A stretch of DNA of 57,427 nt from DASXYG01 sp036502625 (GTDB lineage Bacteria; Actinomycetota; Actinomycetes; Streptosporangiales; Streptosporangiaceae). Positions within the stretch are counted from its first letter, which is position 1. The number at the start of each line of letters is the position of its first letter. This document shows positions 24,926 to 33,163 of the stretch, one piece after another. A program made the translations under genes and the position numbers. The notes under the pieces are model-generated. The model worked only from the letters and a program-made list of their open reading frames with translations, was not told the origin of the DNA and searched no databases. The stretch covers positions 1 through 57,427 of the forward strand of contig DASXYG010000027.1 in the NCBI GenBank assembly GCA_036502625.1. The letters are read 5' to 3'.

Positions 24926-26299
24926 GTGATCCGTAACGCACGGCGGGAGCGGGCGGTCTTGGCAACGCGGCTGCGAGACCGCGCCGATCACGGCGGGTCC
25001 TTCGTCGAGTACGTCGCGCTCGGCATGGTGGCCGTGCTGATCCTCGGCTCGCTGACGGCCATCGGCCTCCGGCCGCGCCTGCGTACGGCCGTGTCGGCCA
25101 CGATCTGCCGGATCGTCCAGGACGACGGGGCCTGCCGGACGCCGGCCGTCCGTGCCGAGCCGGTGGCGCGCGCCGGCACCGATGACGGCCGCGAGCCGGC
25201 GCCGGAACCGGAGAAGGACGCGTGCCACGGCTTCTGGGGATGCGCGGGCCACTACGGCATGACGGGCCTGTCCGCGGCCGGCGGGGTGGTCGCGGGGTTC
25301 GCCGAGGGCGCGTGGGGCGACGTACGGGCGATGTACGACCTGGCCAAGGACCCGTCCACGTTCGTCGGCGGGTTGAAGTACGCGCTGGACCATCCGGGGG
25401 ACGCCGCCCTGTCGATGGTCATCGACCAGGCGACACGCGACGCCTGGAAGCGCGGCGACTACGCCAACGCGGTCGGCCGGGTGCTGTACAACGCGTCGAG
25501 CATGGCTCTCGGTGCGGCCGGCGCCGCCAAGGTCCTGATCCGGCTGGGCCGGCTGGCCAGGACCGCGAAGGCGGCCCGAGCGGCCAAGGCGGCCGAAGCC
25601 GCGAAGGCCGCCAAGGCGGCCAAGGTCGCCGCGGATGCGAAGAAGGCCGCTAAGGCGAAGGTCCCCGTGCCGCCGCGCTGGCCCGGCTTCGCGGCGTGGC
25701 GGGAGGGCGCCGTCCACTTCGCCACCTCGAAGGCGTCCCACCCGTGGCTCGACGCCAACCTGGGCCGGAGCACGAAGTCGCTGAACATGGCCGAGCGCCA
25801 GGCCGTCTTCGACTACCGGACCGTCTCCAAGGCCAACGACGTCAACGAGTCGCTGCGCGACGAGCGGCCGGCGACGCCCGAGGCGGCGCGCGACATCCCG
25901 CACATGGACTCGGCCATGGAGAAGGTGACCCTGCCCGACGACCTCATCACCAGCCGGCTGGTCGGCGACGACGCGTTCGACCGCCCGCTCCGGCGCCTCA
26001 CGGGCAGCGTGCAGACCAACAAGGGCTACACGTCGGTGCGCGTCACGGAGGAGCCGAAGATCCGCGCCGCCCCCTCCGCCAACATCGCCGCGCGCGGCGC
26101 CACGCCCGTCGACCTCCACCTGCGCGTGCCCAAGGGGACGAAGGCGGCCTACCCGGGCAACCTCTGGGGGACGTCGTACGAGCCGTACGACTGGCACTGG
26201 GACTCCGAGATCATCCTGCACCGGGACCTGACGTACCGGATCGACCACGCGGAGAAGGCCGGCGGCACCTGGCAGGTGTACGGCACGGTGCTCCCGTGA
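24926..26299 (+). CDS. Secreted ADP-ribosyltransferase-like toxin with class III prepilin-like leader
   Basis: A 457 aa multidomain protein. Residues 18-45 (RADHGGSFVEYVALGMVAVL) form a prepilin/TadE-type leader: Gly23 then Glu at +5, followed by a hydrophobic stretch. Residues about 100-205 are Gly/Ala-rich with hydrophobic segments, like the pre-toxin regions of polymorphic toxins. Residues 205-245 are a KAA-rich helix. The C-terminus from about 285 resembles the ADPRT exoenzyme family: MAERQAVFDYRTVSKANDVNESLRD, the R of ITSRLVGDD (Arg344), KGYTSVRV in place of the STS strand, and WDSEIILHRDLTYRI where the usual ExE reads DxE (Asp426, Glu428). The altered ExE may change specificity. No immunity-like gene adjoins it. 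GTG 24926 is the only upstream start; TTG 24959 is an alternative. Confidence 0.75.
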   Translation: MIRNARRERAVLATRLRDRADHGGSFVEYVALGMVAVLILGSLTAIGLRPRLRTAVSATICRIVQDDGACRTPAVRAEPVARAGTDDGREPAPEPEKDACHGFWGCAGHYGMTGLSAAGGVVAGFAEGAWGDVRAMYDLAKDPSTFVGGLKYALDHPGDAALSMVIDQATRDAWKRGDYANAVGRVLYNASSMALGAAGAAKVLIRLGRLARTAKAARAAKAAEAAKAAKAAKVAADAKKAAKAKVPVPPRWPGFAAWREGAVHFATSKASHPWLDANLGRSTKSLNMAERQAVFDYRTVSKANDVNESLRDERPATPEAARDIPHMDSAMEKVTLPDDLITSRLVGDDAFDRPLRRLTGSVQTNKGYTSVRVTEEPKIRAAPSANIAARGATPVDLHLRVPKGTKAAYPGNLWGTSYEPYDWHWDSEIILHRDLTYRIDHAEKAGGTWQVYGTVLP

Positions 26300-26373
26300 G
26301 GGCCCGCCGCGCGTTGGGACCATGATCCGGATGAGGGCGTGCCCCCGTACGGGTTCATGCGCGCGGCGGGCCC
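26300..26373. terminator. Inverted repeat between convergent toxin and superoxide dismutase genes
   Basis: A 14 bp perfect inverted repeat, GGGCCCGCCGCGCG (26300-26313) against CGCGCGGCGGGCCC (26360-26373), with a loop of about 46 nt holding a small palindrome CCCGTACGGG. It begins right after the toxin stop and ends 13 bp before the dismutase stop, so it can serve both strands. Confidence 0.6.
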
Positions 26374-26386
26374 GGCCCGCGCCCGG

Positions 26387-27001
26387 TCAGCCGATGGTGG
26401 CGGCGTTCCTGGCGGTCGCGAAGCGGCGGGTGACGTCGGCCCAGTTGACGACGTTCCACCAGCTCTGCACGTAGTCGGCCTTCACGTTGCGGTACTGCAG
26501 GTAGAAGGCGTGCTCCCACATGTCGAGCATGAGCAGCGGGTGGCTGCCGACGGCCAGGTTGCCCTGGTGGTCGTACAACTGCTCGATGATCAGCCGCCGG
26601 CCGAGCGCCTCCCATACGAGGATGGCCCAGCCGGAGCCCTGGATGCCGGTCGCGGCGGCGGTGAACTGCGCGCGGAAGCCGTCCCAGGAGCCGAAGAATT
26701 CGTCGATCGCGGCGGCCAGCTCGCCCGCGGGCTTGTCGCCGCCGTCGGGTGACATGTTCGGCCAGAACACCGAGTGGTTGACGTGGCCGGCCAGGTTGAA
26801 CGCGAGGTTCTTCTCCAGCAGGTTGACGGTGCCCAGGCCGTTCGTGTCGCGCGCCTCGGCGAGCTGTTCGAGCGCGGTGTTCACGCCGGAGACGTACGCC
26901 TGGTGGTGCTTGCCGTGGTGCAGCTCCATGATCTCGCCGGAGATGTACGGCGCCAGCGCGCCGTAGTCGTACGGCAGGTCGGGCAGCGCGTAGTCGGCCA
27001 T
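26387..27001 (-). CDS. Superoxide dismutase, Fe/Mn family (probably the Fe-type SodF)
   Basis: A 204 aa cytosolic dismutase. Metal ligands: first His in MELHHGKHHQAYV, second in LAGHVNHSVFW, and the Asp/His pair in LMLDMWEHAFYLQY. ATG 27001 starts MADYALPDLPYDYGAL, the family's usual N-terminus, with GGAGGGGGATTC-type Shine-Dalgarno just upstream. Sequence alone does not separate Fe from Mn use with certainty. A nickel-regulator-like box in its promoter supports the Fe-type, nickel-repressed SodF role known from Streptomyces. Confidence 0.92.
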   Translation of the reverse strand: MADYALPDLPYDYGALAPYISGEIMELHHGKHHQAYVSGVNTALEQLAEARDTNGLGTVNLLEKNLAFNLAGHVNHSVFWPNMSPDGGDKPAGELAAAIDEFFGSWDGFRAQFTAAATGIQGSGWAILVWEALGRRLIIEQLYDHQGNLAVGSHPLLMLDMWEHAFYLQYRNVKADYVQSWWNVVNWADVTRRFATARNAATIG

Positions 27002-27020
27002 GAATCCCCCTCCGTCCTTG

Positions 27021-27037
27021 TTGCAAATTATTCGCAG
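27021..27037 (-). promoter_or_regulatory. Candidate Nur (nickel-responsive Fur-family) box
   Basis: TTGCAA-ATTAT-TCGCAG fits the Streptomyces Nur consensus tTGCaa-N5-ttGCAA (TGC-N9-GCA conserved) and lies 20-36 bases upstream of the dismutase start, over the expected promoter. In Streptomyces coelicolor Nur with nickel represses sodF. No nur gene is in the window. Confidence 0.5.
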
Positions 27038-27115
27038 GAGCGACACTAACGCAAGTAGCCTCAGCGGGCGGATCGGCCCTTCGCCCTAGGTACGACGGGC
27101 AAATAGGCTGGCGAT

Positions 27116-28861
27116 ATGGCCGGAATGAGGCGATCGGAACGGGAGACGGCGCAGGTCAGCGCCGCGCGGGTGGTGATCGGCGCGCACGGCGGGCCGCCCG
27201 TTCCGCCGTCGGCGTTCTTCCGCCGCAACCCCGACCTCGTCGCGTACGCAGGGCGGGCGCGCGACCGCGGCCTGCCCGCGCTGTCGTTCCTGTGGCTCGA
27301 CGGCCCGCAGGTCTGGCGGTGCGACGTCGAGACGACCGGCAGCCCGCCGGGCCGGGTGGCCATGATGCTGGCCGAGGCGGTGCCCGCGCCGTACGACCTC
27401 ACGCCGCGCGAGCTGCAGGTGCTGACGCTCATCGCCGGCGGCCTGACCAACGTCGAGATCTGCGCGCGGCTGCACACCTCGCGGCGCACCGCGGCCACCC
27501 ACGTGGAGCACATCCTCGCGAAGCTCGGCCAGGCCACCCGGTCGGGCGCGGCCGCCATGGCCATCGGCAACGACCTGCTCCTGCTGCCGCTGCCCGCGGG
27601 CACCGCGCTGGACGGCCTCCCGATCGCCGCGCTCGCCGACTCCGCCGACGGCACGCCCATCGTCGCGAGCCACCGCGCCGTACGCCGCCACCCCGTCCGG
27701 CTCGGCTCGATCTACCCGCTGACCGGGGCCGGCGACGGAGACGGGCTGGCCATGCGGCGCGGCGCCGCGCTGGCCGTCGAGGAGCTGAACGCGCGCGGCG
27801 GCGTCGGCGGCCGCCGGGTGGAGCACCTGCCGCTGCGCGTCGACACCGCCGACCCGGGCGCGGCGCTGCGCGCGGTCGACGACCTGCTGTCCACCGGCGT
27901 CGACGCCATCACGTTCGGCCACCTCCTGCCGGAGCAGCAGGTGCCCGCGCTGGAACGCGCCGCCGGGCTCGGCGCGCCGGTGCTGAACAGCATGGTGTCG
28001 CCCGCGGTGTCCGCGCGGGTCCGCGCCGACCCGCACCTCCTCGGCCACACCTTCCAGGTCAGCGCCACCGAGGACGCCTACGTCGGGGGGTTCGTCCGGT
28101 CCATGACGCGGCTGCGCGACTCCGGCGAGTGGCGGCCGCGCAACGACCGGCTGCTGCCCATCCTCCGCGACACCTTCGCCGACCCGTCGCAGACCGGTCC
28201 GCTGGTCGCGCTGGCCGAGCGGCACGGCTGACGGATCGCCGACCTGGTCTCCATCCCGCACACCTCCGCCGACTGGCCGCGCGTGGTCGACGCCATCGTC
28301 CGCGCCGACCCGGCCGCCGTCCTGATCACCACGTACGTCGAGGACGAACTGCTGGCGTTCCTGCGCGCGTTCGCCCGGCGGCCGACGCCCACCCTGCTGC
28401 ACGGCGTCTGGTCGCCGTCCGTACCGGGGTTCCTGGCCCGCGCGGGCGCCGCCGCCGAGGGCCTGATGTGGTCAACGGTGATCGGCACGTACGCGGACGA
28501 GCTCGGCCTGGCGTTCACCCAGCGCTACCGGCGCCGCTACGACTCCGCCCCGGGCCGGGCCAGCGCCGGCATCCACTACGACATGACCCACCTGCTCGCG
28601 TACGCCTGGGGCAGCGTGGGCCGGCCGTGGGACTACGCGGAGGTGGCGAAGGCGCTGCGCGCGTCCGTGCACCGCGGCGTGGCCGGCGCGTACTACCTCG
28701 GCGGCGAGGACCGCCGCGGGCTGACGTACCCGGACGACACGCGCGACGCCTCCATGGCCCACGCGCACCTCGTCTACCAGGTGCAACAGGGCCGCAACCA
28801 GGTCATCGCGCCGGACGAGCACGCCACCGCGCGGTTCGTGCCGCCCGCCTGGCCGGCGTGA
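27116..28861 (+). pseudogene. LuxR-HTH/periplasmic-binding-domain sensor interrupted by an in-frame TGA
   Basis: One frame of 581 codons interrupted by a single TGA at 28229-28231. The first part (371 aa) has a LuxR-type HTH (LTPRELQVLTLIAGGLTNVEICARLHTSRRTAATHVEHILAKLG, about residues 93-135) and then a Peripla_BP_6-like domain starting RLGSIYPLTGAG, as in amide/urea-binding AmiC/UrtA-type proteins. After the stop the same frame continues the domain (RIADLVSIPHTSADW ... TYPDDTRDASMAHAHLVYQVQQGRNQVI) to 28861. The context HG-stop-RIADLV suggests an original TGG Trp. Either a nonsense mutation or a sequencing error. It probably regulates the operon that follows. Confidence 0.82.
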
Positions 28862-28964
28862 CGCGCATCGGTCATCTGACCGATTCGCCGCGGCGGGCGG
28901 TGGCGCATGGTGGCGTTCTCGCCGTGACCCGTCACACCGGGTCACCTCGCCTCCAAGGACACCT

Positions 28965-30260
28965 ATGACGACGAACGCGCTCGCGGCCCCCACCGCACGG
29001 CGCAGCCCATGGGCCGCGATCATCTCCGGCAGCTTCGGCAACATCCTGGAGAACTACGACAGCATCATCTACGGGTACGCCGCCGCGTCCCTGGCGAAGC
29101 TGTTCTTCCCGGAGACCAGCTCGGTCGCCGGGCTGCTGTACACGTTCGCGGTGTTCGCGGTCGGGTTCGTCATCCGGCCGCTCGGCGCCGTCTACTTCGG
29201 GCACATGGGCGACCGGTTCGGCCGCCGCAAGGCGCTGATCGTGTCGGTCGTGATGATGGCCATCGCGACCACGGTCATCGGGCTGCTGCCCACGTACGGC
29301 GCCATCGGCGTGGCCGCGCCGATCCTGCTGGTCCTGGCGCGGCTCGTCCAGGGGTTCTCCGTGGGCGGCGAGTGGGCCGGCTCGGCGGCGTTCCTCGTCG
29401 AGTACTCCCCCGCGAACAAGCGCGGCCGCTACGGCAGCGCGCAGCAGATCTCCACCGGCATCGGGTTCCTGCTGGCCGCGGCCGTCGCGTCCGGCAACTC
29501 GGCGCTGTGGACGGACGCGCAGATGCTCTCCTGGGCGTGGCGCATCCCGTTCCTGCTCGGCCTGGTCACCGGCGTGGCCGCGCTGTGGCTGCGGCTCCGC
29601 GTGCCGGAGACGCCCGTCTACGCGGAGACCAAGGCCGAGGGCGAGGTCGTCGCCAACCCGATCGCGAAGAGCGTGAAGACGCAGTTCGGCTCGATCGCCC
29701 GCGGCTTCGGCTTCACGATCCTGTGGACGCTGGCGTACTTCCTGTTCCTGACGTACCTGCCGACGTACCTCACGGAGAACGTCGGGCTGCCGAAGGGCCA
29801 GGCGCAGGGGTCGAACCTCGTCGCGCTCGCCGTGTTCATCGTGTTGATCCCGGTCTTCGGCGCGCTGTCCGACCGGTACGGCCGCAAGCCCATGCTGCTC
29901 ATCGGCGCCGTCGGCTTCATCGTGCTCAGCTTCCCGGTGATGCTCATGATCAGCACGGGGAACCTGGCGCTGGTGTACGGCGGCCAGCTCGTCGTGGCCG
30001 TGTGCATGGCGGCGTTCTCCGGCCCCGGACCGGCCGCCATGGCGGAGATGTTCCCGACCGAGGTGCGGTACTCCGCCCTGTCGATCGGCTACAACGCGGC
30101 CGTCATGCTCTTCGGCGGCACCGCCGCGTTCCTCGCCACCGCGCTGGTCTCGGCGACCGGCTCCAACCTCGCCCCGGCGCTGCTGTCCACCGGCGCGGCG
30201 ATCATCACGGCGATCGTCGTGGCGACCATGCCGGAGACCGCGCGCAAGCCGCTGCGCTGA
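28965..30260 (+). CDS. MFS permease, metabolite:H+ symporter (MHS) type
   Basis: A 431 aa transporter with 12 predicted membrane segments. GNILENYDSIIYGYAAASLAKLFFP and GHMGDRFGRRKALIVSV are the MHS-subfamily opening, LVQGFSVGGEWAGSAAFLVEYSP the fourth-helix signature, and ALSDRYGRKPMLL the repeat of motif A. Relatives import organic acids and betaine-like compounds. RBS AAGGA precedes the ATG. First gene of a four-gene operon; 38 bp to the next start. Confidence 0.91.
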   Translation: MTTNALAAPTARRSPWAAIISGSFGNILENYDSIIYGYAAASLAKLFFPETSSVAGLLYTFAVFAVGFVIRPLGAVYFGHMGDRFGRRKALIVSVVMMAIATTVIGLLPTYGAIGVAAPILLVLARLVQGFSVGGEWAGSAAFLVEYSPANKRGRYGSAQQISTGIGFLLAAAVASGNSALWTDAQMLSWAWRIPFLLGLVTGVAALWLRLRVPETPVYAETKAEGEVVANPIAKSVKTQFGSIARGFGFTILWTLAYFLFLTYLPTYLTENVGLPKGQAQGSNLVALAVFIVLIPVFGALSDRYGRKPMLLIGAVGFIVLSFPVMLMISTGNLALVYGGQLVVAVCMAAFSGPGPAAMAEMFPTEVRYSALSIGYNAAVMLFGGTAAFLATALVSATGSNLAPALLSTGAAIITAIVVATMPETARKPLR

Positions 30261-30298
30261 CCGTACGAGACACCGACCCCGACCTGGAGGAGGGCGAG

Positions 30299-31129
30299 TT
30301 GCCCGCACCGACGGTGTGCCTGACGTTCGACTTCGACGCGATGTCGCTGTGGATCGCGCGCGGCATGACCACACCGGGGCCGCTGTCGCGCGGCGAGTTC
30401 GGCGCCCACGCCGTGCCGCGCCTGCTCAGGCTGCTGGAGCGGTGGTCGGTCCCGGCGACCTGGTTCGTACCGGGGCACACCGCCGACACCTATCCGGACC
30501 TCGTACGGTCGATCGCCGACGCGGGCCACGAACTGGCGCTGCACGGCTACGCGCACGAGCCCGTGTCGTCACTTTCCGCCGACGAGGAGCGGGCGATGCT
30601 GCGCCGCTCGGCGGACACCCTGGAGCGCCTGACGGGCCGGGCGCCGGCCGGCAACCGCACGCCGAGCTGGGACTTCACCGACTCCACCGTCGACCTGCTG
30701 CGCGAGCTCGGCGTCACGTACGACTCCAGCCTGATGGGCACCGACTACACCCCGTACTTCGCGCGGACGGGCGACGCCGCGCCGGCCGACGGCCCGTACC
30801 GGTTCGGCACCGCCACGCCGCTGGTCGAGCTGCCGGTGTCGTGGACGCTGGACGACTACCCGGCGTTCGAGTACCTCAAGGCGGGCGGGTCGGTGAACCC
30901 CGGGCTGCGCCGCCCCGACGACGTCTTCGCGAACTTCCTCGACGACGTGCGCTACATGGTGCGCGAGGAGCCCGGCGGCGTCTGCGTGATCACGTTCCAT
31001 CCGCAGGTCATCGGCCGCGGCCACCGGCTGCTCGGCCTGGAGCGCTTCCTCGACGGCCTCGACCAGATGGGGGTGGCGTACGCCCGCTGTGCCGCCGTGG
31101 CCGCGGACTTCCTGGAGGCGAACCGATGA
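30299..31129 (+). CDS. Polysaccharide deacetylase-like (NodB fold) hydrolase
   Basis: A 276 aa cytosolic NodB-homology protein. Motifs are complete: TFDFDAMS (Asp11, Asp13), HGYAHE for the two metal His, RTPSW for motif 3, and a C-terminal CVITFHPQV carrying the last His. The lack of a signal peptide and the FDFDAMSLW variant put it with amidohydrolase-like members (PuuE/PgdA-like) acting on small molecules. TTG 30299 was chosen because GGAGGAGGG lies just upstream and no better start exists after the permease stop. Its stop overlaps the SDR start (ATGA). Confidence 0.85.
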   Translation: MPAPTVCLTFDFDAMSLWIARGMTTPGPLSRGEFGAHAVPRLLRLLERWSVPATWFVPGHTADTYPDLVRSIADAGHELALHGYAHEPVSSLSADEERAMLRRSADTLERLTGRAPAGNRTPSWDFTDSTVDLLRELGVTYDSSLMGTDYTPYFARTGDAAPADGPYRFGTATPLVELPVSWTLDDYPAFEYLKAGGSVNPGLRRPDDVFANFLDDVRYMVREEPGGVCVITFHPQVIGRGHRLLGLERFLDGLDQMGVAYARCAAVAADFLEANR

Positions 31130-31872
31130 AGGTCCTGGTCACCGGCGCGGGCGGCGGCATCGGGAGCGCGTGCGCCCGCGCGTTCGCCGCGACCGGCGAC
31201 ACGGTCGCGGGCGTGGACCTGCGCGCGGAGCCGCTCGACCGGCTCGCCGCCGAGCTGCCCGGCACCCCGGTCCGTACGGCCGACCTGCGCGACCCGGCCG
31301 TGCTCGGCGACCTGGTCGACTGGGCGTGGGACGCGCTCGGCGGGGTGGACGCGCTGGTCAACGCCGGCGGCCTGTTCCCCGCGAAGCCGCTGCGCGCGGT
31401 CACCGCGGACGACTGGGACACCGTCGTCGGCGTCAACGCGCGCACCCCGCTGCTGCTGACGAACGCGCTGGCCGAGCGGCTGATCGCGGCCGGGCGCGGC
31501 GGCCACGTGGTGAACATCAGCTCCGGCGCGGGCGTCAGGCCGCGCCCCGGCACGTCCGTGTACGCCGCGTCGAAGGCCGCGCTGAACATGGTCACGAAGG
31601 CGAGCGCGCTCGAGCTCGCCGCGTACGGCATCCGCGTCAACGCCGTCGCGCCCGGCTACGTCCGGGTCGGCTCCGAGGTCAACCCGGTCGCCCCGGCGTA
31701 CGAGGCGGCCATCGCGGAGAGCACGCCCGCCGGCCGGGTGGGCACACCCGACGACATCGCGCGGGTCGTCCGGTGGCTGTGCGCGCCCGGGTCCGCGTGG
31801 CTGACCGGCGCGATCGTGCCCGCCGACGGCGGCCTCGGCCTCGGCTCGCCGCACACGCCCACCTGGTCCTGA
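31126..31872 (+). CDS. Short-chain dehydrogenase/reductase
   Basis: A 248 aa classical SDR: cofactor loop TGAGGGIG (residues 6-13), acidic residue GVDLRAE favouring NAD(H), NAGG segment, catalytic Ser in VNISSG and the YAASK pair. C-terminal ADGGLGLG is the usual SDR end. It is coupled by ATGA to the deacetylase-like gene. Substrate is unknown; in this operon it probably oxidises an alcohol made by the hydrolases. Confidence 0.92.
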   Translation: MKVLVTGAGGGIGSACARAFAATGDTVAGVDLRAEPLDRLAAELPGTPVRTADLRDPAVLGDLVDWAWDALGGVDALVNAGGLFPAKPLRAVTADDWDTVVGVNARTPLLLTNALAERLIAAGRGGHVVNISSGAGVRPRPGTSVYAASKAALNMVTKASALELAAYGIRVNAVAPGYVRVGSEVNPVAPAYEAAIAESTPAGRVGTPDDIARVVRWLCAPGSAWLTGAIVPADGGLGLGSPHTPTWS

Positions 31873-31949
31873 CCGATCGCCCCTGGGCGGCGCGCCCGAT
31901 ACCTGACAAAGTGACACCGAAGGACAAAGCACGTGAAAGGACGGGCTTG

Positions 31950-33101
31950 ATGAACCCAGCGGGCGGACCCGGACTCCTGGTCGTCGAGGGCACGTACGAG
32001 CAGATGGGCGAGGCCATCGGCGCCGCGACGGCGGACCTCGTGGGCGGCAACCTCGAGGCCTACCAGCGCCGATTCCGCGACGAGGCCGGACTCTCCGACG
32101 CCGACGTGCGCCGCTGGGGCGGCCGCTACCAGGAGGTCGCCGGCCGGTACGACACCGACATCCGCGCCATGCTCGACGGGCTGGCGTCCGGCGCCGGCCA
32201 GCCGCCGGAGTACATCTACGCGCTGAACGCGCGCACCGAGATGCTGTACGGCACGGCGTACAAGGACGAGGGCTGCACGTCCATCGCGGTGCTCAACTCG
32301 CGCACCGCCGACGGCCACACGCTGCTCGCGCAGAACTGGGACTGGAACGCCGAGCAGGGCCCGGTCACGTTCCTGCTGGCCACCCGCGACACCGAGGGCT
32401 TCTCCGTGCTGACGCTCGCCGAGGCCGGCATGCTGGCGAAGTCCGGGCTCAACTCCGCGGGGCTCGGCGTCTGCGCCAACCTGCTGATCTCCGACGCCGA
32501 CCGCGGCGGCGACGGCGTGCCGTACCACCTGCTGCTGCGCGGCGTGCTCCAGTCGCGCACGATGGCCGACGCGCACCGCGCCGTGCTCCCGCAGCCGCGC
32601 ATCTCCTCGGGCAACCTGCTGATCGCCGACGCCGGCGGCGAGGCCATCGACTTCGAGGTCGCGCCCGGCGACTTCGGCTACGTCCTCCCGGACGACGGCC
32701 TGATCACCCACGCGAACCACTTCGACAGCGCCATCGGCGTCAAGGACCTCAAGCGCGACACCGCGGCCCTGACCCTGCTGCGCCCCGTACGCGCCCGCCA
32801 CCTGCTGGAACGCGCCCTGTCCGACCGCGCGGTCACCATCGCCGACATCCAGTCCACCCTCCGCGACCACTACTCCTACCCGGACGCCATCTGCCGCCAC
32901 GTCAACCCAACCGACGAGTCCCGCATCTGCTCCGTCTACTCGGTAGTCATGGACCTGGACACCCGCGAACTCTCCATCGCCTCCCACCCCATCTGCGACC
33001 ACCCCTACGCCACCTGGCCCTTGGCGGAGATCTTCGCCGCCGCCCGCACCAACGGAACCCCCTGGCTAAAGGAGATGACCCCAACCCCCGCCGCCGCCTA
33101 A
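31950..33101 (+). CDS. C45-family autoproteolytic acyltransferase/hydrolase
   Basis: A 383 aa Ntn hydrolase of the acyl-CoA:6-aminopenicillanate-acyltransferase family. The autoproteolysis site is DEGCTSIAV (cleavage before Cys109, which becomes the nucleophile). Before it, GTYEQMGEAIGAA and IYALNARTEML are family-typical; after it, LLAQNWDWN and LAEAGMLAKSGLNSAGLGVCAN. Actinobacterial members are thought to cleave amide bonds of small molecules. AAAGGA lies about 9 bases before the ATG. Last gene of the operon, 77 bp after the SDR; the repeat array begins about 60 bp downstream. Confidence 0.91.
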   Translation: MNPAGGPGLLVVEGTYEQMGEAIGAATADLVGGNLEAYQRRFRDEAGLSDADVRRWGGRYQEVAGRYDTDIRAMLDGLASGAGQPPEYIYALNARTEMLYGTAYKDEGCTSIAVLNSRTADGHTLLAQNWDWNAEQGPVTFLLATRDTEGFSVLTLAEAGMLAKSGLNSAGLGVCANLLISDADRGGDGVPYHLLLRGVLQSRTMADAHRAVLPQPRISSGNLLIADAGGEAIDFEVAPGDFGYVLPDDGLITHANHFDSAIGVKDLKRDTAALTLLRPVRARHLLERALSDRAVTIADIQSTLRDHYSYPDAICRHVNPTDESRICSVYSVVMDLDTRELSIASHPICDHPYATWPLAEIFAAARTNGTPWLKEMTPTPAAA

Positions 33102-33163
33102 CCCGTACGCCCCTCCCCACCCACCCGCCGCACCTCGCCACCGAACCCCGGCCGCACCGCGCG

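Noticed and set aside
28229..28231. TGA as a selenocysteine codon
   Set aside because: The family is not a redox enzyme, the context suits Trp, and there is no evident hairpin of the bacterial SECIS kind directly after it. A mutation or sequencing error is simpler.
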